Shown here piece by piece: positions 32,206 to 42,248 of a DNA stretch of 64,000 nucleotides (the first letter of the stretch is position 1; each line of letters opens with the position of its first letter). Under the pieces are notes generated by a model, which saw only the letters and a program-made list of their open reading frames with translations, searched no databases and had not been told where the DNA came from. The translations under genes were made by a program, and so were the position numbers. The stretch comes from Spodoptera frugiperda (lineage: Eukaryota > Arthropoda > Insecta > Lepidoptera > Noctuidae): positions 2,480,001 through 2,544,000 of the forward strand of contig NC_064225.1 of NCBI RefSeq assembly GCF_023101765.2, in the 5' to 3' direction.

Positions 32206-32765
32206 TAGTGATGTGACTCGAGTATAGTCACATATTAGTCGATTGTTTCGAATGGAAAAGAAAAATGAATATAGGTAACACTCAAATGTGAAAATTATTG
32301 CGATCAAATCATGAGTGCTTGCTTAAAGCTGCATTAGTAAAGTTTACAATCAAGATCTTGTTTCACTCCGAGAGTGTCTGAGACTCCTTGTTTCACTCTG
32401 AGAAAGTCTGACACTCTCTTTAGCCTCACTCAAGCAAGACAGGAGAAGCCATTGGATGATTTTCCTAGTTTTAAAAAACCTTGTTGCAAAGATTGAATTA
32501 CAAGTTATTTCTTTTTGTCAAGCAGGATAATATAATCCAATTTTTATAACAGCATAAGATTGGCAAAAAAGGCGCAATTGTAAGGAGATTTGCACTTTCG
32601 AAGTGGGTGAATATTATAGGTTGAAGAGAAATTAAGTCTTGTGAATTTATAACATTTTCTTCATTTATTTTTTAATACTATGTGAACAATTTAAAATGAT
32701 CATCGAATCTAATAATAAAATAACTCAAATGAATCGAATACCAACACACTCGAGTCACATCACTG
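32206..32765. mobile_element. hAT-like non-autonomous element, candidate
   Basis: AGTGATGTGACTCGAGT at the left (32207-32223) is matched by its complement ACTCGAGTCACATCACT at the right (32748-32764). The sequence resembles hAT termini, but flanking 8-mers differ, so the duplication is decayed or the call is wrong. A partial R3 lies inside. Confidence 0.45.
32372..32480 (-). repeat. R3 fragment with short internal duplication
   Basis: Two versions of CTTGTTTCACTCYGAGARWGTCTGA in tandem, then AGGAGAAGCCATTGGATGAT, inverted. Confidence 0.45.
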
Positions 32766-33160
32766 CTGTTGAGTTGAGGCAACTCCGTCTAACACAATAA
32801 TACAAGTTAGACACGCGAGTTTGCTTTGTTTTGAAATGTTTTTGTTGTTCAGATCATTGTAAGTGCTAGATGAGGGTACTGTTTATAATAAGAGGAAAGG
32901 TATACCCTTTAGAGAACAATAAGTGTACTGTAAACACAATCCTGTCTTTAACAGAACTACAAGTTAAAACTTAAGAAATAGGATTTTGGATCTTATTACA
33001 AGACTATAGAGTTTAAATTTGATTGATTAACTTGATGTCCCAGCTGTAGGCGCCTCTACCAATATTGGTAGTAATGTTACTAGGATGGTAAAGGCATAAG
33101 AGGTAAACTTATTGTCAAATATGTACTCTATTCTGAAACCTCCATTTTTTTTTTTTCAAA
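32766..33160. other. no gene or recognised repeat
   Basis: AT-rich filler. Nothing assignable. Confidence 0.45.
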
Positions 33161-33232
33161 AACGTTGCCCCACACTAGGATTTTCTCCTGTGTCGTGGGT
33201 GCGTTTACAAACATACAATTTCACATGCACAT
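33161..33232 (-). mobile_element. R2 SINE, 3' part only
   Basis: AACGTTGCCCCACACTAGGA, TTTTCTCCTGTGTCGTGGGT, CATACAATTTCACATGCACA. A 5'-truncated copy. Confidence 0.6.
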
Positions 33233-34087
33233 ATTTTAATCACCGCTCGTAGTTAAGAAGTTCTACTGAACTGAACTAGATGGCGTTGTTAGATGACGTC
33301 ATAATCTAAATCGCGGTGTTAAGATTCTCCGTCGATAGACTATATATTATAATTATGTAAGTCATAGTACCTACAAGAACTCAAGTAATTCACTCGCTTT
33401 CTCCCATTGCGCGAAAAGTATGTGTACACCATCATTGGCTTTTTCTGGTTTACCTTGCCATAAGCTCCTTGACCACTACATAGTTACTGAAGCATTATAA
33501 AACCAAAAATCTGTATAGGTAATTCTTTAACCCCACTTAGAGATAGGAATTATTTGTCCGATACACTGCGTTGCGTCGGTTTTTATATATTTTTTATGAC
33601 ATACCCTATACCACAGTTACATCATCACGCAAGATGTTTCAACGTATCAACAGACAAGAGACGAAGCTGCATCTGTTCATCAGCTGTTACGACGACGCGA
33701 CGCAACGCACTAATAGGACACACTTACAAATTCACCCCAAAAAAACATTTCACTTTGCAACTCCAAACAACAACCGAAATGCCAAAAATGTACATAGAAC
33801 CAAATTCTCCAACCAGAAAATCTTTCCCATTCTCTAAAAGAGACCTCACAAAACAATAATTCAAATTACGCACACAACTAAACATACGTACTCGTACTAA
33901 CATTCATACCTGACCTCGAGTCCCTGAACAAACATGGAGGCACATAAACAAATAGTTAATTAGCTATATAAAACGGTAGGTACCCAGAACAATAATATCA
34001 CTAATGTAAGGAGCACCGTTAGGAGCAAATGTTGTGTAGGAGCGACGTGTACTGGACTTGTTTTGGGGTGAAAGAGGCTGGGTAATC
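33233..34087. other. no supported gene
   Basis: Frames of 101 and 88 codons overlap at 33554-33859 in different registers. Neither shows a domain, signal peptide or splice context, and the composition is like that of the neighbours. Confidence 0.4.
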
Positions 34088-34410
34088 TATAGTAATGTAT
34101 AAAGCTGAAGAGAAAGTTTATTTATCTAAAAATAAAAACGTGATTTGTAATTAATTTAGCTGAAGAGTATGTCTGTTTGAACGCCCCAATCTCCTGATCT
34201 GGTAGTCCGATTTTAATAATTATTTTTGTGTTGACAATAAAATCAAAGTATAGTTTGTTTATTTATCGAGTTTGAACGCGCTAAGCCCCGATCTATTTGG
34301 TCTTAATATTACAACTCAATGGTAACTGCCCTAATGATCTACCAACACACAGCCCAAACCACTGGACGGATCGGGCTGAGACTTTGCATACATAAAGCTA
34401 CTATGACATA
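34088..34410 (+). mobile_element. mosaic of Helitron-like pieces
   Basis: AATGTATAAAGCTGAAGAG at 34097 and TTTTAATAATTATTTTTGTG at 34212 match Helitron C. AACCACTGGACGGATCGGGC at 34357 is a block I know from moth Helitrons. No full termini. Confidence 0.4.
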
Positions 34411-34565
34411 ACCTGTGTAGCGCGTTCGATCCCAGCTCGGAGCAACTCTTTGTGTGATTCACAAATTGTTGTTTCGGATCTGGGTGTAATGTGTATGTGA
34501 ACTTACATGTTTTTAAACGTACCCACGACACCGACTCAGGAGAAAATCCTAGTATGGGACAAGGA
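34411..34565 (+). mobile_element. R2 SINE, 5' truncated
   Basis: TGTGTAGCGCGTTCGATCCC keeps the B box. The body runs CAAATTGTTGTTTCGGATCT to GGAGAAAATCCTAGTATGGG. A small insertion (CGACTC) is present. Confidence 0.65.
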
Positions 34566-34569
34566 TTTT

Positions 34570-34666
34570 TTAACACATTGAATGCCGTGATGATCACCGG
34601 TGACCGACGTTAACGGAAGATTTGCTTTCAGCAATTTTCTATTGGCAGTCAAATACTTAAAGAAGT
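34570..34666 (+). repeat. Q repeat, second copy
   Basis: TTAACACATTGAATGCC, GATCACCGGTGACCGACG, TTCTATTGGCAGTCAAATAC. The palindrome has lost one pair relative to 9618. Confidence 0.5.
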
Positions 34667-34908
34667 AATAGGCAAGGCAACCAATTATCGATCCCTTTGT
34701 ACTGAATCACCTAATTTACTTAGCTGTACACTAAATAATTCAATTAATTACATATACATAATTTGTACATATACTACTCCTGAATCTACAACTGAAATCC
34801 ACATTCAATACAGAGAACAGTAATGGAAATAGCTAATTAAAAATGTATGTGGTAATAATGGGAATTGCAGTGAGAACCGTCATAGTAAATTCATGGAAAT
34901 TAGGCATT

Positions 34909-34953
34909 AACGTACATACATACATACATACGTACATACATACGTATATACAT
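34909..34953 (+). repeat. (TACA)n microsatellite
   Basis: TACATACATACATACG-type tract with interspersed CGTA units, ending at the terminus of the Helitron C copy. Confidence 0.8.
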
Positions 34954-34993
34954 ATAGCTACTTCCGCGCGGTTTCACCCGCTCTGCTTGGCTG

Positions 34994-35004
34994 CTATTGG
35001 TCAT
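34994..35004 (+). repeat. target site duplication, left
   Basis: CTATTGGTCAT here is matched by CTATTGGTTAT at 37755-37765, one mismatch in 11. The last bases merge with the element's TCATCA tail, so the exact limit is ambiguous. Confidence 0.65.
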
Positions 35005-35009
35005 CATCA

Positions 35010-36347
35010 TCAGCCTATAGCAGTCCACTGCTGGACATAGGCCTCCCCAATTGTTCGCCACTTTGCTCTATCACTAGCGACTCGCATCCAGCTCCTGCCA
35101 GCCATCCTGCGCAGATCGTCACTCCACCTCGCCTGGGGGCGTCCTACACTACGTTTACCGAGACGCGGTCTCCACTCCAGGACTCGCTTACCCCAACGGT
35201 TGTCGGTCCTGCGGCTAATATGGCCGGCCCACTGCCACTTCAGCTTGCTGATCCGGTGGGCTATGTCGATCACCTTGGTTCTCTGCCGAATCACTTCGTT
35301 TCGAATGCGATTTCGGAGAGAGACACCGAGCATAGCCCTTTCCATAGCCCGCTGAGCGACTTTGAGTTTGTGGACCAGTCTAGCCGTAAGTGTCCACGTT
35401 TCGGCACCGTATGTCATTACGGGTAGGACGCACTGGTTAAAGACTTTCGTCTTTAGGCACTGTGGGATTGACGATGAGAAGACTCGACGGAGTTTTCCGA
35501 AAGCTGCCCAACCCAACTGAATTCTCCTATTCACCTCATCCTCAAAGTTGTTTCTACCTAACTGCAACGTTTGCCCGAGGTAGACATATTTCTGAACAAC
35601 TTCGAGGACGGCTCCGTGAATCGCAATCGGTTCCGGTAGAACATGTTCATTGAACATGACCTTGGTTTTGTCCAAGTTCATCCGTAGGCCGATGCGTGCA
35701 GAGGAGTCAGCCAGGTCGTTCAGCATCCCTTGTAGGTCCTGCAGCGTTTCTGCCATTATGACGATATCATCTGCGAATCGCAAGTGAGAGATGTGTTCGC
35801 CATTGATATTGATGCCACGTCCTTTCCAGTGCAGCGTCTTGAACATATCCTCCATTGCATTAGTGAACAGTTTCGGGGATATGACGTCCCCTTGTCTCAC
35901 TCCTCGATGCAATGGTATGAGACGTGTCTGCTGATTCTGTACTTGGACGGACATAGTGGCGGCTTCGTAAAGACATCTCATCACTTGGATGTATCGCCAA
36001 TCAACCTGGCATCGCTGCAACGACTCCAGGACAGACCAGATTTCTATCGAGTCAAAGGCCTTCTCATAGTCCACAAATGCTAGGCACAGGGGCTGATTAT
36101 ACTCTTCGGTTTTCTGTATAATCTGCCGCACTGTGTGGATGTGGTCTATGGTGCCGTATCCGCTCCGAAATCCAGCCTGTTCCGGTGGTTGGAATTCGTC
36201 GAGTCTTCGCGCAAGACGGTTCGTGATCACTCTTGAGAACAGCTTATAGACGTGGCTTAGAAGCGAAATGGGTCGATAGTTCTTCAGAAGGCTTTTGTCC
36301 CCTTTCTTGAAGAACAAGACGACCACACTTCTGCTCCACGCCTCTGG
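35010..36347 (-). pseudogene. RTE pol, reverse transcriptase and C-terminus
   Basis: Encodes the rest of the reverse transcriptase, open for about 438 codons with no stop until 35010. Counting from VVLFF at 36326, NYRPISLLS is at 16-24, AGFRSGYGTIDHI at 51-63, the first catalytic Asp in FVDYEKAFDS at 84-93, GVRQGDVISPKLF at 142-154 and the active-site FADD at 184-187. YVYLGQ stands at 247-252, and a basic C-terminal region with GRPQARWSDDLRR near the end is usual for this clade. All catalytic RT residues are present, so only the upstream frameshift and 5' loss disable it. The family is often annotated in moths as endonuclease-reverse transcriptase or craniofacial development protein 2-like. 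I assign RTE from this motif set and the tail. Confidence 0.88.
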
Positions 36348-37754
36348 AGTTCTCCTTCAAATAGGACAGCGTTAAAAAGCTTTTGGAGCTCCCTCAGTAC
36401 GGGTTTGCCTCCAGCCTTTAGCAACTCTGTGGTAACGCCGTCCTCTCCAGGGGCTTTTCCATTTTTAAGCTGCCCAAGAGCAATCTCGACTTCGCCAATG
36501 CTGACTTCTGGCAGGTCTTCAGTGAAATGGCGCGTTAATGTAGCTCTAGAGTCCTCATTTTCGGGATCAGGGCGAGATGCATGCGAAGCGTATAACCGGC
36601 TATAGAAGTCCTCTATTTCCGAAAGAACCGCCGGCTTAGAGGCAACAACTTCTCCAGTTGCTGTGGTCAGTTTCGTCAGGTGGCTTCTGCCGAGAGATTG
36701 TACGAACACCTTAGACCCCCGATTCTGCTCGATGGCTTTTTCAATAGAAGCGGTATTAGAGCACCGGAGGTCGTGCCGCACGCGTTTGTTGATCTCCCGG
36801 TTCAGTGCTCGTTTTCCTGACGAAGTGACGGGTGGGTTTTCACGTCGTTTCCTCATCAGCCCCAGGGTCTCCTCGGAAAGTTTAGACTTCCTGCCCTTAC
36901 GTCGCATGTTACAGAATCTCGTACCTTCGTCCCTGAGGACTCGAACTACATTTTCTAGGTTCTGGTTAACGTCCGTTGTGGTTTCCAAGGCAGCAAATCG
37001 GTTTTCCAGATTAAGCTGGAACGTTTCAGATCCAGTGATTGTTTGGAGCATAGTAGGTCGGAGCCTGGACTTCATCAAACGGACACGTTCGGCTTTAAAG
37101 TCGATATTCAGAGTGCCTCGGACAAGTCTGTGATCACTGCCGGTGTTAAACCTGTTGATCACGGAGACATCTCTGAATATGTATCGCCTGTCCGCTATGA
37201 TGAAGTCGATCTCATTTTTTGTCATAGTGTCGGGGCTCCGCCAGGTCCACTTCCTTTGGGGCTGCTTTTTGAAAAACGAGTTCATCAAGAACAGCCCCTC
37301 TTGTTCGAGGAAGTTGACCAGCATCCGCCCCCTATGGTTTCTGACTCCAAAACCATGGGATCCTACTACCGATTCACTGCAATTCTGTACTCCCACTTTA
37401 GCGTTAAAGTCTCCCATGACAACATTGTAGTGGGTCTTAGTAGTGAAGTGGAGGGCCCTCGATATGTCATCGAACATTTCCTCCACCTCATCATCTGAAT
37501 GTGCCGAGGTCGGTGCGTACACTTGCACCACCTTAAGGCTGTACCTCTCGGTGAGCTTGATAATGAGGTACGCTACCCTGCTCGACACACTAGATATTTC
37601 CACAACGTTATCAGAGAGAGACTTATTGACCAGAAACCCAACGCCACCTTGGGATTGTTGGTCTCCCTCTCGGAAGTACATTAGGTGGCCGGACTCTAGG
37701 GTTACGGTGTCCTCCCCCTGTCTTCGGACTTCGCTTAACCCCAGAACGTGCCAC
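36348..37754 (-). pseudogene. RTE pol, endonuclease and start of RT
   Basis: Encodes the 5' part of the retrotransposon polyprotein. The frame is open from the 5' junction (HVLGLSEVRRQGED) although the first Met of the long open frame is at 37681. Counting from that Met, the apurinic-type endonuclease shows QVYAPT at 53-58, GDFN at 90-93, NEIDF at 156-160 and the catalytic SDHR at 182-185. A linker follows, then the RT start with KNGKAPGEDG at 406-415. The N-terminal catalytic Asn/Glu region of the endonuclease is partly lost with the missing 5' end, so nicking activity is unlikely. Near 36347 one base is missing from a CCC-type run: the frame goes off after FEGEL and a stop follows at 36284. 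The reading continues in the next frame as EAWSRSVVVLFFKKG. Confidence 0.85.
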
Positions 37755-37765
37755 CTATTGGTTAT
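37755..37765 (+). repeat. target site duplication, right
   Basis: CTATTGGTTAT, partner of 34994-35004. The empty-site form at 42220-42230 (on the other strand) reads as TTATTGGTCAT. Confidence 0.65.
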
Positions 37766-37866
37766 AGCGTGATGTTTTATAGCCTATAGCCTTCCTCGAT
37801 AAATGCACTATTCAACACAAAAATATTTATTCAAATCGGATCAGTAGTTCCGGAGATTAGCGCGTT

Positions 37867-37899
37867 CAAACAAACAAACAAACAATCAAACAAACAAAC
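37867..37899 (+). repeat. (AAAC)n tract in Helitron C
   Basis: Tandem CAAA units with one TCAAA interruption, the expanded form of the GTTTGTTTG block of Helitron C. Confidence 0.75.
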
Positions 37900-38089
37900 T
37901 CTTCAGCTTTATAATATTATATATATATAGTATAGATATAGTAATATAGTATATAGTATAGATAATATGCACTATATTGCTTCTAGCTTCTACATACGTA
38001 TGTAAGTGCAATCCCGTTTATTCTCGTTCTTTTCTAGAAATCCTTGATTAAAATTATCCAACGTCCGTTTCCTGGTTCTAAGCTAGCAC

Positions 38090-38179
38090 TTTTTTTATAG
38101 AATAGGGTTAAGCAATCAGCACTGCCTTAAACACCCGCAAAACCAGAGAACACACGGGTGCATTGCCGGCTTTTGAAAA
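38090..38179 (-). repeat. R4 variant fragment
   Basis: TTTTTTTATAGAATAGGGTT, AACACCCGCAAAACCAGAG, GGGTGCATTGCCGGCTTTTG; related to 31327 with a deletion. Confidence 0.5.
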
Positions 38180-38730
38180 GACATACGCTCTTTTATTAAA
38201 AGTTTGAAGGCTTATTCTAACAATTTTCAGTCACATCAATGAAGTCGTTCTTGAATCGTAAATAGTGTAACTACAGTTCAAAATAGACTTTAAAAACACG
38301 GCTCCGGCTCGTCATTGTTTTAAAAGACAAACATACAAACAGATTTGTTAGGAAAATGTAGTCTAATATATTAAATTAATCACGTTTTCTTTTTCTTCAA
38401 AAATATATAAAGGACATTTAAAACAGTAAAAATCCCGCATGGTATTTTTGTAATATATTATATTGTATAGATATGTTATATACTTAGATAGCATTGCATT
38501 AAAATCATTACTTTGTATGTTGAGAGAGTGCAAATTCGCTTGGCCAGTTTTCGCAATACAAATATGTATCTACTTTTACTTATCCAAATTTCTGGAAACC
38601 TTAAATATTCGTATGACAACAAGACTGAATTCGAGGAATGACATATAAACATCGACTTAATGCTTTAAAGGATTTTACTTCATTAACCAAAAGCTAAAGT
38701 TTGCAAAAGGCAAAGTAGCTGCACGAGGAT
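38180..38730. other. no gene or recognised repeat
   Basis: AT-rich filler; a 61-codon frame at 38463-38648 has no support. Confidence 0.45.
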
Positions 38731-38766
38731 GATGCGCAGCTCGAATATGCGATGTATCGATAGTAG
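38731..38766 (-). repeat. K family fragment
   Basis: GCGCAGCTCGAATATGCGAT and GTATCGATAGTAG match 28150-28185. It joins a truncated R1 copy directly. Confidence 0.4.
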
Positions 38767-38925
38767 TGGGCAAAGTATTACTGGGCAGTATATGGCAATA
38801 GGCTCACCCCCTATTACATGTGACTTATAACACAAATGGTGAAAAGTAGGTGTATATTGTATAGCGGCATTACGTGGCGTAATGTGCACCTCTGCCTACC
38901 CCTTCGAGGAAAAAGGCGTGACTAT
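38767..38925 (+). mobile_element. R1 SINE, internally deleted, no head
   Basis: GGGCAAAGTATTACTGGGC, then a deletion to AGTATATGGCAATAGGCTCA, and the body to CCCCTTCGAGGAAAAAGGCG. Confidence 0.65.
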
Positions 38926-39211
38926 ATACTAGACTATAAATATGAAGAAACTTTTCCATTGACCGTTCTTAAATCTCTAATCTATTTTTAGACGAAGAAG
39001 TTTTTAAAAACCACTTTAAGTATTAAGTAAGAAGACTCAATTTAATGTTTTAAGCGTCCGCTTCGTGACTTGAATTAAATTAGCCAGCTTTAAACTGAAG
39101 CCAATCTAGAAGTATTGATTCAAGTTGAATTATATTGTTTTGAGATATAAGTACTTATGTATTTTATTTATTTTTAGTAAAATGTTAAGTTAGAATCATT
39201 TTATATTACTA

Positions 39212-39345
39212 TCACTACATAGTATAAAACAAAATCGCTTCTGTGTCCCCATATCCCATTTGCCTATGGCTTGTGTTTAAAACTTGCCCGTAATGGATTT
39301 TGATACTATATTTAATAATAGAGTTATTCAAACCGGCTAGGTTTA
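39212..39345 (+). mobile_element. Helitron-like 5' fragment (second lineage)
   Basis: Starts TCACTACATAGTATAAAACA after an A, then AAATCGCTTCTGTGTCCCCA and GGTTTATATGTATAATAC. I recognise this 5' end from moth Helitrons. No 3' end seen. Confidence 0.45.
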
Positions 39346-40318
39346 TATGTATAATACATGCGCAATATATGAAACACCCATACGAAGATTCGCTAGTTAT
39401 ATATAAATATGAGTTTATTTTTTTTAACTAATATTTTTTTTGATATTAAAGTGTGTGGTGTTTTAGATTAATTTTAGTTTTAGATTTTGTTTTAATAAAA
39501 TATAATTGAAAATGGGACTTTTGTGGAAGCATATAGATACAAGTGTAGAAATATCATTTCAGAGAAAAACAAATGCATACGTGTTTCTGGAACGAATAGA
39601 TATATTCTGCGAATTTATATCAAAGGTCGCTTAAAATATAAATTTAAATTGTTTAAAAGCATTTTCTAAAACTATAAAAACTATAAACAATCTGTAATGC
39701 AGGTTGCGTATAGGTACTTTGATCTTCATAGATAGTTAAAAATCATATTACTAGTGTCAACAAAACAGCAAGTTACTTTTAATTGAGTCTGCAGATTGCC
39801 GTGAAGTCGCCGCGTCTGCGTACGCTACTCATGATTAAGAATATGCTCATAACGAAAAAATCTTATCGACTCACCTTAATAAAAACTTTAGTCCCTCTGT
39901 GACTCGAAAGAATAACTTTTTTCCATTAAATTATTTGAATAAACCGTGATATTACTTCAATGGTAACAAAAATGCACACTCAAAACTTAAACCAAATACA
40001 CTAATATAATCACCCCTTTACTATTCCTTAAACGCACTTTAAAAAACAATCGCCCATCGATACCCAGCCCACTGTCCGCCGCGCCTCCATCCGAAATGTT
40101 GTACTTCGTAATGGCCGCTTCTAGTCCATTAGCCTCATGGCTTGTGTGTCTTGCCCGTAACTTGTATACTGTACACTAATTGTACCACACCGGCTAAGAT
40201 TACAACGCTGGTATGAAGACATTTTGATTTCTTGTTCGGAATATTGTAGTATCTTATTTAAGTGTTGGTATGTTTTATGGACACTCTTGATTGTATGTTA
40301 CCCAATTGCTTGGTATAT
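39346..40318. other. no gene or recognised repeat
   Basis: AT-rich filler with a slightly GC-rich piece at 40045-40090 (GATACCCAGCCCACTGTCCG). No frame or family match. Confidence 0.45.
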
Positions 40319-40556
40319 TTTTTTGTAACTTTCGTGAGACATACTAAACTAATTACTATGTTATCGGCTTATGCCCGAATACTCAATTTTAAGACGCTCT
40401 CAAATATAGTTCTGTCACTATCAATCTTTATAAAATGACAGAGATAGCACGATATTTATGTACAACTTAAAATTGAGTAGCGTTTGAGTATTGGGGCGTT
40501 ACTCACGTAACTGTTTAACGAAGAGCTCGACTAGTTTCAAGCCATGCTGAAGACTC
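40319..40556 (+). repeat. T family repeat, split by a MITE
   Basis: TTTTGTAACTTTCGTGAGAC and TATGTTATCGGCTTA on the left, TTACTCACGTAACTGTTTAA, GAGCTCGACTAGTTTCAAGC on the right. The two halves join across one TTA as in 24085. Confidence 0.6.
40372..40498. mobile_element. 127-bp MITE with TTA target duplication
   Basis: Left end TGCCCGAATACTCAATTTTA and right end (complement) CGCCCCAATACTCAAACGCT share terminal identity with one or two changes, and longer inner blocks (CTCAATTTTAAG) also face each other. TTA at 40369-40371 and 40499-40501 flank it. A 3-bp TTA duplication is typical of PIF/Harbinger (Tourist-type) MITEs. Confidence 0.65.
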
Positions 40557-40614
40557 TCACTCTTAGTTTTTAACTTAACAATGGTAACAAATGACATAAC
40601 CTTACACCTTAAAA

Positions 40615-40838
40615 TGTGTGTGTTCTGTTGTGAGAGTGAGGTTACAGGAGGCCCAATTAGCTCCCTTCCCAATCTTTCCACTCCCCGATTCCCCAACCAC
40701 CATTAAATTCCTAACCCCCAAAAAGCTAGCAGCGCACTTATAACGCCTCCGGTGTTTCGGGTGTCCATGAGCGGCGGCGATTTCTTACAATCAGGCGATC
40801 CATATGTTCGTTTACTGGCTTATACCATAAAAAGGTCA
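40615..40838 (+). mobile_element. R4 repeat, 5' truncated
   Basis: GTGAGGTTACAGGAGGCCCA to GGCTTATACCATAAAAAG, missing the first 100 bp. Preceded by unrelated sequence. Confidence 0.6.
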
Positions 40839-41387
40839 CAATAATCAATCATACCAACCTCCATAACCACAGCTGACCAATCCACCTGACTCCTAACCTC
40901 CCATTAAAAGGACCTCTCCTAAGTGACACTACAATTGGATTCACTAAACAGCTATACAACCTATCCCTATTATTAGCAGTAAAATGTAAGTGACACTGGA
41001 CACCTCTGTCAGACCCATATCAAATACAGCGGTGCTATGTAATCAACTTGTAATTATGTACATAGTTATGTGAGTTCCTGACTGGTATTTAGTTTGGGTC
41101 AGCACAAGTGATAGTGACTATGTATACCCATTTTTTGTGTCTGTTATGTTGTTGTTATTTGGCGCTTTGGTTGAGTGGTTTGCGCGTGTGATTATTAAAA
41201 TAGGGGTTTGGGACTGAAAAAGCGTTAATGGAGACATTTTGTGATTTTTTTAAGCTTTTTGGGAATAATATCGCGGTGTCAAATATGGGGTTTATAGCAA
41301 ATCTCGTGTGGGTGTAACAATGTGTATTCAACCCTGTTTTCCCCGTCGATTAGAACCTAAATGATATTACATAATATACAGTTTAAA
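40839..41387. other. no gene or recognised repeat
   Basis: Mixed composition. Nothing assignable. Confidence 0.45.
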
Positions 41388-41409
41388 CACATACACACAC
41401 ACACACACA
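41388..41409 (+). repeat. (AC)n microsatellite
   Basis: ACACATACACACACACACAC, 22 bp, adjacent to an L copy. Confidence 0.8.
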
Positions 41410-41533
41410 TCAATAACAGCCTATAAGTGATCACTGCTGACCAAAGGCTTTTTCTCACATGGAGAAGATGTGAGCAGTAACCACTATCCTTGCTCAATGC
41501 AGGTTGGCGTTTTTAATCTTATAATTAGAAATT
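41410..41533 (+). repeat. L family LINE-tail repeat, partial
   Basis: CAATAACAGCCTATAAGTGA, CTGACCAAAGGCTTTTTCTC, CTTGCTCAATGCAGGTTGGC. Only the first third of the 30546 copy. Confidence 0.5.
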
Positions 41534-41804
41534 ATTTATTAATGATTTATTAAATCATTAACAATTCACTATTAAATATACCTATTAGAAATTGAATTTA
41601 ACGCATCAACTCCAATTTCAGACCCTGTATGTAATATAATAAGTCCCATTTATCATTAAAATTTATTGCTAAACAACCTACAAAACACAGAATATCGTTT
41701 TTCCTGAGAATTTTGGAATTGTAAAATGCATTCCAGAAATTCTGAGTAAAAAGGCTTTACAATACGAGAGATTCCTAGTATGGGGTTAATGCATAAAATG
41801 GGGG

Positions 41805-41923
41805 TAATTGGGTCTCCAGTAACATCACTCATACGATGAAACACACCGCAAGCGCTGTTTCGTGTTGGTTTTCTGTGAAGCCGTGGTACCACTCCGGTCC
41901 AGTAAAGCATGGCTCTCCCAAGT
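41805..41923 (-). repeat. R4 repeat, left end only
   Basis: GGTAATTGGGTCTCCAGTAA, CGCAAGCGCTGTTTCGTGTT, GTGGTACCACTCCGGTC, GCATGGCTCTCCCAAGT. About 20 bp lost near the end. Confidence 0.55.
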
Positions 41924-42050
41924 CAGTGGTACGTGTATCCGTTAATCGCCCCTTATCACACCCACAGAGAGAGAAGTGGTGTGGTTTTCTACTCTACTAT
42001 AAGATCATATTTTAAAACACACAATACATTTTTAATAATATTCTGTTCCA

Positions 42051-42248
42051 TCTATACACATATGATGATGTGGGATATTATAAAGCTGAAGAGTTTGTTT
42101 GTTTATCGATCCGGAACTACTGGTCAGATTTGAATAATTATTTTTGTGTTGGGTAGTGCATTTATCAAGGAAAGCTATAGGCTGTAAAACATCACGCTAT
42201 GACCAATAAGAGCCAAGCGAGCAGGTGAAACCGCGCGGATGTAGCTAG
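42051..42248 (+). mobile_element. Helitron C, intact short copy
   Basis: 198 bp. Starts TCTATACACATATGATGATG after an A, continues with ATTATAAAGCTGAAGAG and TTTTTGTGTTGGGTAGTGCA, and ends with the CCGCGCGG hairpin followed by TGTAGCTAG and a flanking T. These are the ends expected of a rolling-circle Helitron. It provides the unsplit version of the site where the RTE element sits at 35-37.7 kb. Confidence 0.75.

Larger units (their letters stand above)
35001..37754 (-). mobile_element. RTE-clade non-LTR retrotransposon, 5' truncated
   Basis: About 2.75 kb. On the minus strand it starts inside the endonuclease domain, runs through reverse transcriptase, and ends in a TGATGATGATGA tail, a short-repeat tail typical of RTE elements in place of poly-A. 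The coding stop (TGA) lies in that tail, so there is almost no 3' UTR. It is flanked by 11-bp direct repeats and sits in a Helitron C copy. The 5' truncation is a usual product of target-primed reverse transcription. The single frameshift and few other lesions suggest a fairly young insertion. It cannot move by itself. Confidence 0.85.
34954..37936 (-). mobile_element. Helitron C copy, split by RTE element
   Basis: The 5' end is at 37936 on the minus strand (TCTATACTATATATATATAA after an A) and continues with ATTATAAAGCTGAAGAG and an (AAAC)n tract. The 3' end at 34954 has the CCGCGCGG hairpin and CTAT in place of CTAG. Removing 35005-37765 restores the order of the intact copy at 42051-42248, CTATTGGTCATAGCGTGATG. 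Confidence 0.75.

Noticed and set aside
33554..33859. 101- and 88-codon overlapping frames as a small secreted protein gene
   Set aside because: Different registers of the same stretch, no signal peptide pattern, no splice context and local composition like that of the flanks.
35220..37772. Plus-strand frames of 66-156 codons over 35.2-37.8 kb
   Set aside because: Shadows of the minus-strand RTE polyprotein.
34954..37936. LTR retrotransposon or endogenous retrovirus
   Set aside because: No LTRs, gag, protease or integrase. Endonuclease plus RT, a TGATGA tail and the 11-bp duplication indicate a non-LTR element.
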